DNA of 34,440 bases from Lachnospiraceae bacterium UBA7225 (GCA_002473385.1 DKTR01000014.1:1-34440), one strand, 5' to 3'. Shown: positions 24,290 to 31,797, counted from the stretch's first letter. Program-made: numbers and translations. The notes: generated from the sequence alone by a model not told the origin.

Positions 24290-25651
24290 ATGGCACGGAA
24301 TAAGGAGAAAAAAGAAAAAAGGCGCGTACAGGGCGGTGGGCAGCAGGGTCAGCAGCAATACTATCAGCAGGATCCGTATGGCCGGCAGCAGTATTACCAG
24401 CAGGATCCAAACGCTGGTCAGCAGCAATATTACCAGCAGGACCCGTACGGTCAGCGGCAGTATTACCAGCAGGATCCAAACGCTGGTCAGCAGCAATACT
24501 ATCAGCAGGACCCATATGGCCGGCAGCAGTATTATCAGCAGAATATGTACGGTCAGCCGGGAATGGACCAGCGTCCGCCCTACAATCAGGGGGAGCGTGA
24601 AGCGGCCGCTGCAAAGAAGAAAAAGAAGCGCAGAAAAAGAAAAATTATTCTTTTTGTATTTGAGGTACTTTTGCTGGTAGTTCTGGCAGCAGCGCTTTAT
24701 GTCGCGGCGCAGTTTTCGAAAATCACCAGGATCCAGACATCGTTTGGGGAGGAAGCGCAGAGCGAGATGGTGCAGCAGATCAAGGCGCAGCTTGATGATG
24801 CAGTAGAAGAGAAGCTGAAAGGTTATTGGAATATTGCGCTGTACGGAGTTGACAACCGTGATGAAAATACCAACGGGCAGAGCGATGCCATTTTGGTTGC
24901 CAGCATCAATCTGGACAAAAAGGATGTAAAGCTGGTGTCGGTATACCGTGATACGTATCTGAATGACACTGTGGGAGGCTATGGTAAGGCAACTGATATT
25001 TATGCAGCCGGAGGACCGGCGCGCTCCATTAATATGCTGAACAAGAATCTGGATCTGGATATCACGGATTATATTACGGTGAATATGAATGTACTTGCCG
25101 ATGTGGTGGATGCGATTGGCGGCATCGATATGGAGATAACAGATGATGAGGCAACCTGGATTAATAATTACCAGGATGAAACCTCTATGATCACAGACCG
25201 TCAGATCGAGCTGATTGGCGGCGGCGGTATGGTTCATCTGAATGGTCTGCAGGCGACATCCTACTGCCGTATCCGTGCAATCGGAAATGACTATGAGCGT
25301 ACGGAGCGTCAGCGGAAGGTGCTGGCTCTGATCCTGGATAAGGTGCAGAAAAATCCGACAGTCCTGGTCGGACTGATTGATGATCTGATCGATGCGGTTG
25401 ATACCAACCTCACCATGACGCAGCTTATGGATCTTGCCACCAATATTGCCAGCTATAACCTTGTAGAGACAAAGGGCTTCCCGTTCGAGCAGACACCGAT
25501 GGAAATCAATTACAGTATCGTAGTTCCGGTTAATCTGTCGGCAAATGTATCGGAGCTGCACAAATATCTCTTTGATTCGGAAAGCTATACGCCTTCTGCG
25601 GCAGTGCAGGAGATCAGCGATTATATCGCCAATTATACCGGTGTTTATTAA
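24290..25651 (+). CDS. LCP-family (LytR-CpsA-Psr) glycopolymer ligase with Gln/Tyr-rich repeat tail
   Basis: A 453-residue type II membrane protein that probably transfers polyprenyl-linked glycopolymer to peptidoglycan outside the cell. The cytoplasmic N-terminus holds six 11-12-residue repeats of QQYYQQDPYGR / QQYYQQDPNAGQ (22-89), then a Lys/Arg-rich stop (109-118) and one membrane helix (~119-140). The LCP domain (~180-400) has NIALYGVDNR, SDAILVASI, SVYRDTY with R220/D221, TVNMNVLADVVDAIGG, LNGLQATSYCRIR and the ERTERQR cluster; these arginines and aspartates bind the pyrophosphate. ATG 24290 is chosen because AAAGGGG (24276-24282) precedes it; an upstream ATG at 24239 lies inside the preceding gene. 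The tail is unusual among LCP proteins. Confidence 0.93.
   Translation: MARNKEKKEKRRVQGGGQQGQQQYYQQDPYGRQQYYQQDPNAGQQQYYQQDPYGQRQYYQQDPNAGQQQYYQQDPYGRQQYYQQNMYGQPGMDQRPPYNQGEREAAAAKKKKKRRKRKIILFVFEVLLLVVLAAALYVAAQFSKITRIQTSFGEEAQSEMVQQIKAQLDDAVEEKLKGYWNIALYGVDNRDENTNGQSDAILVASINLDKKDVKLVSVYRDTYLNDTVGGYGKATDIYAAGGPARSINMLNKNLDLDITDYITVNMNVLADVVDAIGGIDMEITDDEATWINNYQDETSMITDRQIELIGGGGMVHLNGLQATSYCRIRAIGNDYERTERQRKVLALILDKVQKNPTVLVGLIDDLIDAVDTNLTMTQLMDLATNIASYNLVETKGFPFEQTPMEINYSIVVPVNLSANVSELHKYLFDSESYTPSAAVQEISDYIANYTGVY
24353..24556 (+). repeat. In-frame tandem repeat (33-36 bp units) in the LCP gene
   Basis: Six units encode QQYYQQDP followed by YGR, NAGQ or YGQR, alternating DPYG and DPNAG types. 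Several units are almost identical at the DNA level, for example CAGCAGGATCCAAACGCTGG occurs twice. The repeat is therefore liable to change copy number by slippage or recombination without a frameshift. Confidence 0.9.
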
Positions 25652-26619
25652 TGGATAAAAGAACAGTAGAGGTAATCATACCGGCTTACCGGCCGGATGA
25701 ACGTTTTAACAGTTTAATAGAAAAGCTATCGCAGCAGACGCATCTTCCGCAGCGGATTCTGGTGATGAATACAGAAGAATCCCTGTGGAAGCAGGCGCCT
25801 GTCTGCCGGGCTGCTTTTGAGGCGGGGCATACTGCAGGCGGCGTGCAGCTCACTCTTGTTCATCTTCCGCAGGAGGAATTCGATCATGGCGGGACAAGAG
25901 ACCGGGCAGCGGCAATGTCGCAGGCAGATGTCCTGCTTTTTATGACACAGGATGCCGTACCGGAGGATGAGTATCTGATCGAGCGGATGCTTGCACAGCT
26001 CGGAGACGACACGGGCGGGTCAGTGGCGGCAGTCTATGCCAGACAACTGCCGGCAAAGGACTGCGGTCTCCTGGAACGTTATACCAGAAGCTTTAATTAT
26101 GGCGAAAAAAGCCAGGTGAAATCACTGGGAGATCTGCCAGGGCTGGGGATTAAAACATATTTCTGTTCGAATGTGTGCGCCGCCTATGTGCGCAGCGTTT
26201 ATGTGATGCTGGGCGGGTTTGAAAAGCAGACGATTTTTAATGAGGATATGATTTTTGCGGCCAGGCTGGTGAAGGCAGGATATAAAATTGCCTATGCGGC
26301 GGACGCGCGGGTGGTGCATTCGCATAACTACAGTGGAAAAGAGCAGTTCCGGCGCAACTTTGATCTTGCCGTCTCGCAGGCGGATCATCCGGAAATTTTT
26401 GCGGAGCTCAGCTCGGAAAAAGAGGGTATTCATCTGGTGAAAAGTACAGCGGCATTTTTGTGCAGGCACGGGCGGCCGGATCTGCTGCCGAAGCTTATCT
26501 GGCAGAGCGGCTGCAAGTATCTGGGGTATTTTTTCGGCAGCCATTACCGTGTGCTTCCGAGACGTCTTGTTATTTCCTGCTCTATGAACAGAAAATATTG
26601 GAAAAACAAAGTTTTTTAA
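25651..26619 (+). CDS. Rhamnosyltransferase-like GT2
   Basis: A 322-residue family 2 glycosyltransferase. It starts with VEVIIPAYRPDERF and has the motif EEFDHGGTRDRA (75-86), which is common in bacterial rhamnosyltransferases (consensus FxHGGTRN). LLFMTQDAVPEDEYL (95-109) supplies the metal-binding region, and FNEDMIFAARLVKAGY the acceptor-side acidic motif. The ATG overlaps the LCP stop (TAATG), so it is translated with the ligase. With the dTDP-rhamnose genes in the upstream operon, rhamnose is the likely donor, though this is inference. It ends the second polysaccharide unit; no terminator hairpin is visible before the htrA promoter. Confidence 0.88.
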   Translation: MDKRTVEVIIPAYRPDERFNSLIEKLSQQTHLPQRILVMNTEESLWKQAPVCRAAFEAGHTAGGVQLTLVHLPQEEFDHGGTRDRAAAMSQADVLLFMTQDAVPEDEYLIERMLAQLGDDTGGSVAAVYARQLPAKDCGLLERYTRSFNYGEKSQVKSLGDLPGLGIKTYFCSNVCAAYVRSVYVMLGGFEKQTIFNEDMIFAARLVKAGYKIAYAADARVVHSHNYSGKEQFRRNFDLAVSQADHPEIFAELSSEKEGIHLVKSTAAFLCRHGRPDLLPKLIWQSGCKYLGYFFGSHYRVLPRRLVISCSMNRKYWKNKVF

Positions 26620-26649
26620 AATTATTGTCACAAATTGAACACAAATGGC

Positions 26650-26658
26650 TGATATGAT
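26650..26658 (+). promoter_or_regulatory. Extended -10 promoter of the htrA-like gene
   Basis: TGATATGAT (26650-26658) is an extended -10 (TGn-TATGAT). No good -35 lies 17 bases upstream; TTGTCA and TTGAAC nearby are badly spaced. The same TGATATGAT sequence forms the -10 of the downstream clpX promoter at 28245-28253. Confidence 0.5.
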
Positions 26659-26693
26659 GTTTTCAACATAAAGAAACAGGAGGTCTTTAGAAG

Positions 26694-28103
26694 ATGGGCA
26701 TGAAAAAACGTATTGGAACCTGTGCGGCTGCGCTGGCAGCAGTCGGAGCACTGGGAGCGACAGTATATGGAATAGGAAATGTGGAGAACAATCAGCAGGA
26801 GAATCGTATCACGCTGGATGCGCAGGCAGACCTGCAATCAGATGTCACGCTGAATTCCGCAACGGCGGCGGATATCGGGGAGATTCCTACACAGGAGGCA
26901 GGCGATTCATACGGGCTGCCGAATGTACAGAAGGTGGCAGCCGATGCCATGCCGGCTATTGTGGCAATTACAAATGTGGGTGTCGAGGAAGTAAACTTCT
27001 TCGGAAGAAGCTTCCAGCAGGAGACTTCAAGCGGCGGTTCCGGTATTATTGTCGGAAAGAATGATGATGAGCTCCTGATTGCGACAAACAATCATGTAGT
27101 GGAAGGGTCTGAGGAACTGACCGTATGCTTCAGCGTGGATGTAGAGGACAATGAAGATGGAGAAAAAACGCTTGCACCGGCATTGGTGAAAGGCACCGAT
27201 TCTTCTATGGATCTGGCGGTCATCGCAGTGAATCTGAAGGACATTGACGACGAAGTGGCAGATAAAATCGGCATCATACAGCTTGGCGATTCCGATGAGG
27301 TGCAGGTTGGTGAGTGGATGGTTGCCATTGGCAATGCACTTGGCTATGGACAGTCCGTTACAGCCGGTGTTGTCAGTGCACTTGATCGTGAAGTGACAGT
27401 TTCCACCAGCAGCGGAACCGTGACCAACAATATGATCCAGACAGATGCTGCCATCAACTTCGGCAACAGCGGCGGCGCACTTCTGGATATGGAAGGACAT
27501 CTGATCGGCATTAACTCTGCAAAAGCAGCAGTCAACGGCGTGGAGGGCATGGGCTATGCCATCCCGATCAACACAGCAAAACCGATCATTGAAGAACTGA
27601 TGAATCAGACAACCAGAAGCAGAGTGGATGCAGACAAAGCAGGTGCGCTTGGAATCACGGTTATGGATATTGACAACGACACAAAGGAACTCTACCATGT
27701 TCCGTCGGGAGCACTGGTCTATGAGCTGACAGATAACAGTGCCGCAGAGGAAGCGGGTCTTGAGACAGGCGATATCATCACGAAGCTGGATGAGACAAAG
27801 ATTTCCAGCCGGTCTGATCTTCTGAACCGCATGCAGTATTATGAAGCAGGTGAGACGGTTGTAGTAACAGTGCAGAGATTTGAGGACAACGGCTACCAGG
27901 AAAAACAGATCGAGGTTCGCCTTGGAAAAAAATCAGACCTGCAGACGTCAGCAGACGGCAGCAGTAATAGCAGCAGATCCGACGACAGCGATTCAGACAA
28001 CAGTGATTCAGACAACAGCGATGAGGATGATTATTCGGACTATTACTACTACGGTGATGATGGATATGGAATAGGAGACCTTTTCAGAGGCTTTGGATTC
28101 TAA
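26694..28103 (+). CDS. HtrA/DegP-type trypsin-like serine protease with PDZ domain
   Basis: Membrane-anchored envelope protease for misfolded exported proteins, 469 residues. A short cationic N-terminus and hydrophobic segment (about 7-28) act as signal anchor. The protease domain (~80-285) has the catalytic triad H134 (NNHVVEG), D173 (SSMDLAV) and S259 (FGNSGGALLD). The PDZ domain (~310-405) includes GALGITVMD, SAAEEAGLETGDIITKLD and LLNRMQYYEAGETVVVTV. The last ~50 residues are a low-complexity Ser/Asp then Tyr/Gly tail (SDSDNSDSDNSDED, DYYYYGDDGYG). ATG 26694 has AGGAGG at 26678-26683 with 10-base spacing. It is a single-gene unit with its own promoter and strong terminator. Confidence 0.95.
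   Translation: MGMKKRIGTCAAALAAVGALGATVYGIGNVENNQQENRITLDAQADLQSDVTLNSATAADIGEIPTQEAGDSYGLPNVQKVAADAMPAIVAITNVGVEEVNFFGRSFQQETSSGGSGIIVGKNDDELLIATNNHVVEGSEELTVCFSVDVEDNEDGEKTLAPALVKGTDSSMDLAVIAVNLKDIDDEVADKIGIIQLGDSDEVQVGEWMVAIGNALGYGQSVTAGVVSALDREVTVSTSSGTVTNNMIQTDAAINFGNSGGALLDMEGHLIGINSAKAAVNGVEGMGYAIPINTAKPIIEELMNQTTRSRVDADKAGALGITVMDIDNDTKELYHVPSGALVYELTDNSAAEEAGLETGDIITKLDETKISSRSDLLNRMQYYEAGETVVVTVQRFEDNGYQEKQIEVRLGKKSDLQTSADGSSNSSRSDDSDSDNSDSDNSDEDDYSDYYYYGDDGYGIGDLFRGFGF
27990..28019 (+). repeat. 15-bp tandem duplication in the protease tail
   Basis: GATTCAGACAACAG(T/C) occurs twice in succession and encodes DSDNS repeats in the acidic C-terminal tail of the HtrA-like protein. Confidence 0.7.
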
Positions 28104-28115
28104 AACAGTCGGGAT

Positions 28116-28146
28116 ACCCGGAGTGCCAGGACACTCCGGGTTTTTT
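28116..28146 (+). terminator. Rho-independent terminator after the htrA-like gene
   Basis: A perfect 10-bp stem ACCCGGAGTG (28116-28125) / CACTCCGGGT (28132-28141) with a 6-base loop CCAGGA is followed by a run of T to 28146. It begins 12 bases after the stop codon. Confidence 0.95.
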
Positions 28147-28203
28147 GCTGCGCGGTATCGGGCGCATGTTTAAGCGGGCAGAGCCGCTGGACAGTATTTT
28201 TGT

Positions 28204-28237
28204 CCTGTTTTATAAAAACTTTTCTTGTGAAAACAGG
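28204..28237. promoter_or_regulatory. 8-bp inverted repeat overlapping the clpX -35 element
   Basis: CCTGTTTT (28204-28211) and AAAACAGG (28230-28237) form a perfect inverted repeat with 18 bases between. The right arm touches the -35 hexamer at 28225-28230, a position fitting an operator. No known regulator is recognised. Confidence 0.35.
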
Positions 28238-28253
28238 TTCCTTGTGATATGAT
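28225..28253 (+). promoter_or_regulatory. Sigma-A promoter of the clpX-rpoD operon
   Basis: A -35 TTGTGA (28225-28230) and -10 TATGAT (28248-28253) are separated by 17 bases. The -10 is extended by TGA (28245-28247). Transcription would start near 28260, about 105 bases before the chosen GTG start. Confidence 0.75.
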
Positions 28254-28364
28254 TGTTTATGATGGGCTAGTTGTGCAGATTTTTTGTTCAAAAGGGAATT
28301 TTTTCCCGGGTGGATAAAAAGGCTCCAAAGGGAGATGCACGCAAAAGAAGAAGGAGAGGATTTT

Positions 28365-29753
28365 GTGTCAGAAGAAAAAGATTCTTTACCCGAAGAAGTA
28401 AAAAAAGACGACGAATATGAAAAAATCTGCTATATCTGTCACAGACCGGAGAGTAAGACAGGGAAGATGCTGGAGCTTATGAATCTTACAATTTGTCCGG
28501 ACTGTCTGCAGAAGTCGTTCAGCAGCATGAGCCGCATGGACGCGGACAGCTACAAGGAGCTGATGGAGCTTTCCAAAAGGTTTCCGAATATGCAGATGAT
28601 CAATTTATCGGAGATGCCGGAGGAGATCCCAAAGCGTCAGAAGGTGAAAAAGAAAAAAACGCAGCCGCAGAAGGAGTTTGATATTAAGTCAATTCCGGCA
28701 CCGCATAAGATCAAGGCAAGCCTGGATGAGTATGTTATCGGACAGGAGTATGCAAAAAAGGTGATCTCGGTCGGTGTGTACAACCATTATAAGCGGGTGG
28801 CAACCGGCACTATGGATGAGATTGAGATTGAAAAGTCCAATATGCTGATGATTGGACCGACCGGATGCGGGAAGACCTATCTGGTGAAGACGCTTGCCAG
28901 ACTTCTGGATGTACCGCTTGCCATTGCGGATGCCACTTCTCTGACGGAAGCGGGCTATATCGGAGATGATATCGAGAGCGTGGTATCCAAGCTGCTCGCC
29001 GCAGCAGGCAACGATGTGGAGAAAGCAGAGCGCGGTATTATTTTTATAGATGAGATTGATAAAATCGCAAAGAAGCAGAATGCGACGCAGAGAGATGTGA
29101 GTGGAGAATCCGTCCAGCAGGGAATGCTGAAGTTACTGGAGGGCAGTGAGGTGGAGGTCCCGGTCGGGGCAAACAGTAAGAATGCCATGGTTCCACTGGA
29201 GACGGTAAATACACGCAACATTCTGTTTATCTGCGGGGGTGCATTTCCGGGTCTGGAGGATATCATCAAAGAGCGTCTGAATAGACAGGCATCTATTGGA
29301 TTCCAGGCAGATCTGCGGGATAAATACGACAACGATCCGCACATTTTGGAAAAAGTGACCAATGAGGACATTCGTAAATTTGGAATGATCCCGGAGTTTA
29401 TCGGACGATTGCCGATCGTATTTACTATGCAGGGACTGACGAAGGAGATGATGGTCCAGATTTTAAAGGAGCCGAAAAACGCCATTCTGAAGCAGTATCA
29501 GAAGCTGCTGGCGCTGGATGAGGTACAGTTGGAGTTTGAAGAAGAAGCGCTGGAGACGATTGCAGAGCGGGCGCTGGAGAAAAAGACGGGTGCGAGGGCA
29601 CTCCGGGCGATTATTGAGGAAATTATGCTCGATATCATGTATGAAATTCCCAAAGATGACAATATTGGTAAGGTAACGATTACCAGGGAATACATTGAAC
29701 ATACCGGAGGTCCGCAGATTACCCTGAGAGGAGATTTAGTAGTTTATGGATGA
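28365..29753 (+). CDS. clpX: ClpX-like AAA+ unfoldase, divergent paralogue
   Basis: Hexameric AAA+ unfoldase that would feed substrates to ClpP. From GTG 28365 it is 462 residues. A C4 zinc motif (C22, C25, C44, C47) keeps the CxxC-x18-CxxC spacing of the ClpX N-domain. A long Lys-rich linker leads to the AAA+ core: Walker A GPTGCGKT (164-171), Walker B IIFIDEID (225-232), pore loop GYIG (197-200) in place of the usual GYVG, the ClpP-binding IGF (311-313), and IPEFIGRLP. The region that usually carries the RKH substrate loop reads ANSKNAM (SKN at 271-273). AAGGAG (28351-28356) supports the GTG start; a TTG at 28284 and an ATG at 28335 lack a spaced site. It overlaps rpoD by 8 bases and is not near tig or clpP. 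Confidence 0.87.
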   Translation: MSEEKDSLPEEVKKDDEYEKICYICHRPESKTGKMLELMNLTICPDCLQKSFSSMSRMDADSYKELMELSKRFPNMQMINLSEMPEEIPKRQKVKKKKTQPQKEFDIKSIPAPHKIKASLDEYVIGQEYAKKVISVGVYNHYKRVATGTMDEIEIEKSNMLMIGPTGCGKTYLVKTLARLLDVPLAIADATSLTEAGYIGDDIESVVSKLLAAAGNDVEKAERGIIFIDEIDKIAKKQNATQRDVSGESVQQGMLKLLEGSEVEVPVGANSKNAMVPLETVNTRNILFICGGAFPGLEDIIKERLNRQASIGFQADLRDKYDNDPHILEKVTNEDIRKFGMIPEFIGRLPIVFTMQGLTKEMMVQILKEPKNAILKQYQKLLALDEVQLEFEEEALETIAERALEKKTGARALRAIIEEIMLDIMYEIPKDDNIGKVTITREYIEHTGGPQITLRGDLVVYG

Positions 29754-30870
29754 AATGCATGAACAGTTTTTAAAAACACTGGAAGGCTTAGTGGCAGAGG
29801 CAAAAACAAAGAAAAATATGCTTACCTATAAAGAGGTAAACGATGCTTTCGGGACGATGCAGATCTCGGAAGAAAAAATGGATTTTGTTTTTGAGTATCT
29901 GGAAAAGCATAATATTGATCTCGTTCATGAGGATAACGCGGATGATACGACGGAGCTCCTGCTGGACAATGACGATGATCTCCTGCTCTCGGACGAGGAG
30001 GAAGTGGAGATTATCGACGATGCGGATGTGCTGGAGGGTGTCAGCACGGAAGATCCGGTGCGCATGTATCTGAAGGAAATCGGCAATGTACCGCTGCTTT
30101 CTACTGAGGAAGAAATAGCACTTGCGAAGAGAGTGGAGGATGGCGACGAGGACGCGAAGAAGCAGCTTATTGAGGCGAACCTCCGCCTGGTTGTCAGCAT
30201 TGCAAAAAAGTACGTGGGTCGTGGTATGCCGTTCCTGGATCTCATTCAGGAGGGCAACATGGGACTTATGAAGGCAGTGGACAAGTTTGATTATGCCAAG
30301 GGCTTCAAGTTCAGTACGTATGCGACCTGGTGGATCCGTCAGGCAATCACCAGAGGAATCGCGGACACCGGAAGGACAATCCGTGTGCCGGTGCATATGG
30401 TAGAGACGATCAACAAAACGCTCCGCATGACACGTACCCTTTTGCAGGAACTGGGGCGTGAACCGACGCCCGAGGAGGTGGCGGACCGTCTGAACGTTCC
30501 GGTTTCGCGTGTACGCGAGGTACTGAAGATTTCCAGAGATCCGGTATCCCTCGACACACCGATTGGTGAGGAGGATGACAGCCATCTTGGTGACTTTATA
30601 GAGGATGATTCCGCGCTGTCTCCGTCTGATTCGGCAGCCTTCTCCATGCTGCGTGAGGAACTTGGCACTGCGCTGGAATCACTTACAGACAGGGAACGCC
30701 AGGTCGTCCAGCTTCGTTTTGGGCTGATTGACGGCAGGGCACGGACTCTGGAAGAGGTTGGAAAAGAATTCAACGTTACCCGTGAACGTATCCGTCAGAT
30801 CGAGGCAAAGGCGCTGCGCAAGCTGCGTCACCCGTCCAGAAGTAAGCGTTTAAAAGACTTCCTGATCTGA
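29746..30870 (+). CDS. rpoD: Primary sigma factor SigA/RpoD
   Basis: Housekeeping sigma-70 factor that directs RNA polymerase to -35/-10 promoters, 374 residues, the usual Firmicutes SigA size. Region 1.1 (~1-75) is very acidic at its end (DDDLLLSDEEEVEIIDD). Region 1.2 begins EDPVRMYLKEIG, region 2 contains LVVSIAKKYVGRGMPFLDLI and YATWWIRQAI, and region 3 contains PVHMVETINK. The segment DTPIGEEDDSHLGDFIEDD joins to region 4, which has LTDRERQVVQLRFG and VTRERIRQIEAKALRKLRHP for -35 recognition. It overlaps the clpX-like stop. The usual Firmicutes partner dnaG is absent immediately upstream; the ClpX paralogue takes that place. Confidence 0.97.
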   Translation: MDEMHEQFLKTLEGLVAEAKTKKNMLTYKEVNDAFGTMQISEEKMDFVFEYLEKHNIDLVHEDNADDTTELLLDNDDDLLLSDEEEVEIIDDADVLEGVSTEDPVRMYLKEIGNVPLLSTEEEIALAKRVEDGDEDAKKQLIEANLRLVVSIAKKYVGRGMPFLDLIQEGNMGLMKAVDKFDYAKGFKFSTYATWWIRQAITRGIADTGRTIRVPVHMVETINKTLRMTRTLLQELGREPTPEEVADRLNVPVSRVREVLKISRDPVSLDTPIGEEDDSHLGDFIEDDSALSPSDSAAFSMLREELGTALESLTDRERQVVQLRFGLIDGRARTLEEVGKEFNVTRERIRQIEAKALRKLRHPSRSKRLKDFLI

Positions 30871-30883
30871 CGCATAAGCACGA

Positions 30884-30950
30884 GCGCAGATGCGAAAGGG
30901 AAAGCCGGATTGCGCAGATGCGAAAGGGAAAGCCGGATTGCGCAGATGCG
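30884..30950. repeat. 28-bp tandem repeat after rpoD (2.4 copies)
   Basis: The unit GCGCAGATGCGAAAGGGAAAGCCGGATT (described here by its ends GCGCAGATGCG and AGCCGGATT) occurs at 30884-30911 and 30912-30939, identical in both, and the first 11 bases recur at 30940-30950. It lies in the gap between rpoD and the deacetylase gene. There is no U-rich terminator in this gap. Confidence 0.85.
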
Positions 30951-30980
30951 TCATAAGATAAGCCATTGCTTTCATATACT
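30950..30980 (+). promoter_or_regulatory. Possible sporulation (sigma-E-like) promoter of the PdaB-like gene
   Basis: GTCATAAG (30950-30957), 15 bases, then CATATACT (30973-30980) resembles the sigma-E pattern (ATA-centred -35, CATACAnT -10). The alternative sigma-A reading, TATACT at 30975-30980, has no matching -35. The match is partial and rests on consensus recall. Confidence 0.3.
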
Positions 30981-31005
30981 GTAAAAAAGTTCTGAGGTTA
31001 CAGTT

Positions 31006-31797
31006 ATGAAAAACGTTGGACGAATCGAGCGGCTGCTGCAGCGTCACCGGGGCAGCGCTCTGATTCTGCTGTGCGCCCTGCTGGTGCTGGTTGGCAGTGT
31101 GCGCTTCGGAAATGCCACCGCGCAGACGAGCAGCCGCGCCGGAGACCGCGAGCTGCCGATCTATAGTGTAGATACTGATAAAAAGCAGGTGGGGCTTTCC
31201 TTTGATGCAGCATGGGGAAACGAGGACACCCAGCAGATCCTGGATATTCTTGCAAAACATGACGTACACGTGACATTTTTCATGACAGGCGGCTGGGTTT
31301 CTGCCTATCCGGAGGATGTCAAAAGGATTCAGGCTGCCGGTCACGACCTTGGCAACCACAGCGAAAATCATAAAAATATGAGTCAGCTATCCAAAGAAGA
31401 ATGCATCAGCGAGCTGATGGAGGTACATAATAAGGTGAAGGAGCTGACGGGGGTGGAAATGACGCTGTTTCGTCCGCCTTATGGAGATTACGATAACGAA
31501 GTAATCCTTACGGCGCAGGAGTGCGGATACTATCCGATCCAGTGGTCCGTTGACAGTCTTGACTGGAAAAATTACGGCATACAGAGTATTCTTGATACGG
31601 TCCTGCAGCACAAGGATCTGGGGGCGGGCGCTATTATTCTGTGCCATAACGGAGCGGAGTATACGGCGCAGGCGCTCGATGCGCTGCTCACTGGTCTGAA
31701 AGAGCAGGGATATGAGGTAGTGCCGATCTCTGAACTGATTTATAAAGAGAATTATCACATGGACCACACTGGCAGACAGATTTCTGATGTGTCTTGA
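31006..31797 (+). CDS. Polysaccharide deacetylase, PdaB-like (CE4 family)
   Basis: Membrane-anchored NodB-fold protein of 263 residues. A cationic N-terminus and one helix (about 17-33) anchor it, and the CE4 domain spans ~60-245. Motifs are SFDAAWG (65-71), HSENH (118-122) giving the two metal His, RPPYGDY (156-162), DSLDW (183-187) and ILCHNG (211-216). Motif 1 has FDAAWG rather than TFDDG, so the second Asp that usually binds the metal is replaced by Ala; this variant is typical of the PdaB sporulation group rather than of active chitin or peptidoglycan deacetylases. ATG 31006 has GAGG at 30994-30997. The activity may be weak or altered. Confidence 0.88.
   Translation: MKNVGRIERLLQRHRGSALILLCALLVLVGSVRFGNATAQTSSRAGDRELPIYSVDTDKKQVGLSFDAAWGNEDTQQILDILAKHDVHVTFFMTGGWVSAYPEDVKRIQAAGHDLGNHSENHKNMSQLSKEECISELMEVHNKVKELTGVEMTLFRPPYGDYDNEVILTAQECGYYPIQWSVDSLDWKNYGIQSILDTVLQHKDLGAGAIILCHNGAEYTAQALDALLTGLKEQGYEVVPISELIYKENYHMDHTGRQISDVS

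Noticed and set aside
24353..24556. Regularly spaced repeat that could suggest a CRISPR array
   Set aside because: The repeats are in frame, lack unique spacers, and encode a protein tail; no cas genes are near.
24230..25561. A 443-codon open frame on the - strand across the LCP gene, with a hydrophobic Leu/Val repeat
   Set aside because: The apparent membrane repeat is simply the complement of the Gln/Tyr-rich DNA repeat of the LCP gene.
28284..28364. TTG start (28284) or ATG start (28335) for the ClpX paralogue
   Set aside because: Neither has a correctly spaced ribosome binding site; the GTG at 28365 has AAGGAG 8 bases upstream. The ATG has AGGGAG directly abutting it, so it is not fully excluded.
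30884..30950. CRISPR-like repeat of 28 bp after rpoD
   Set aside because: The copies are directly adjacent with no spacers, and no cas genes are present.
30850..31371. A - strand open frame of 173 codons over the repeat after rpoD
   Set aside because: It is antisense to the deacetylase gene, and its repeated motif arises from the 28-bp tandem repeat.
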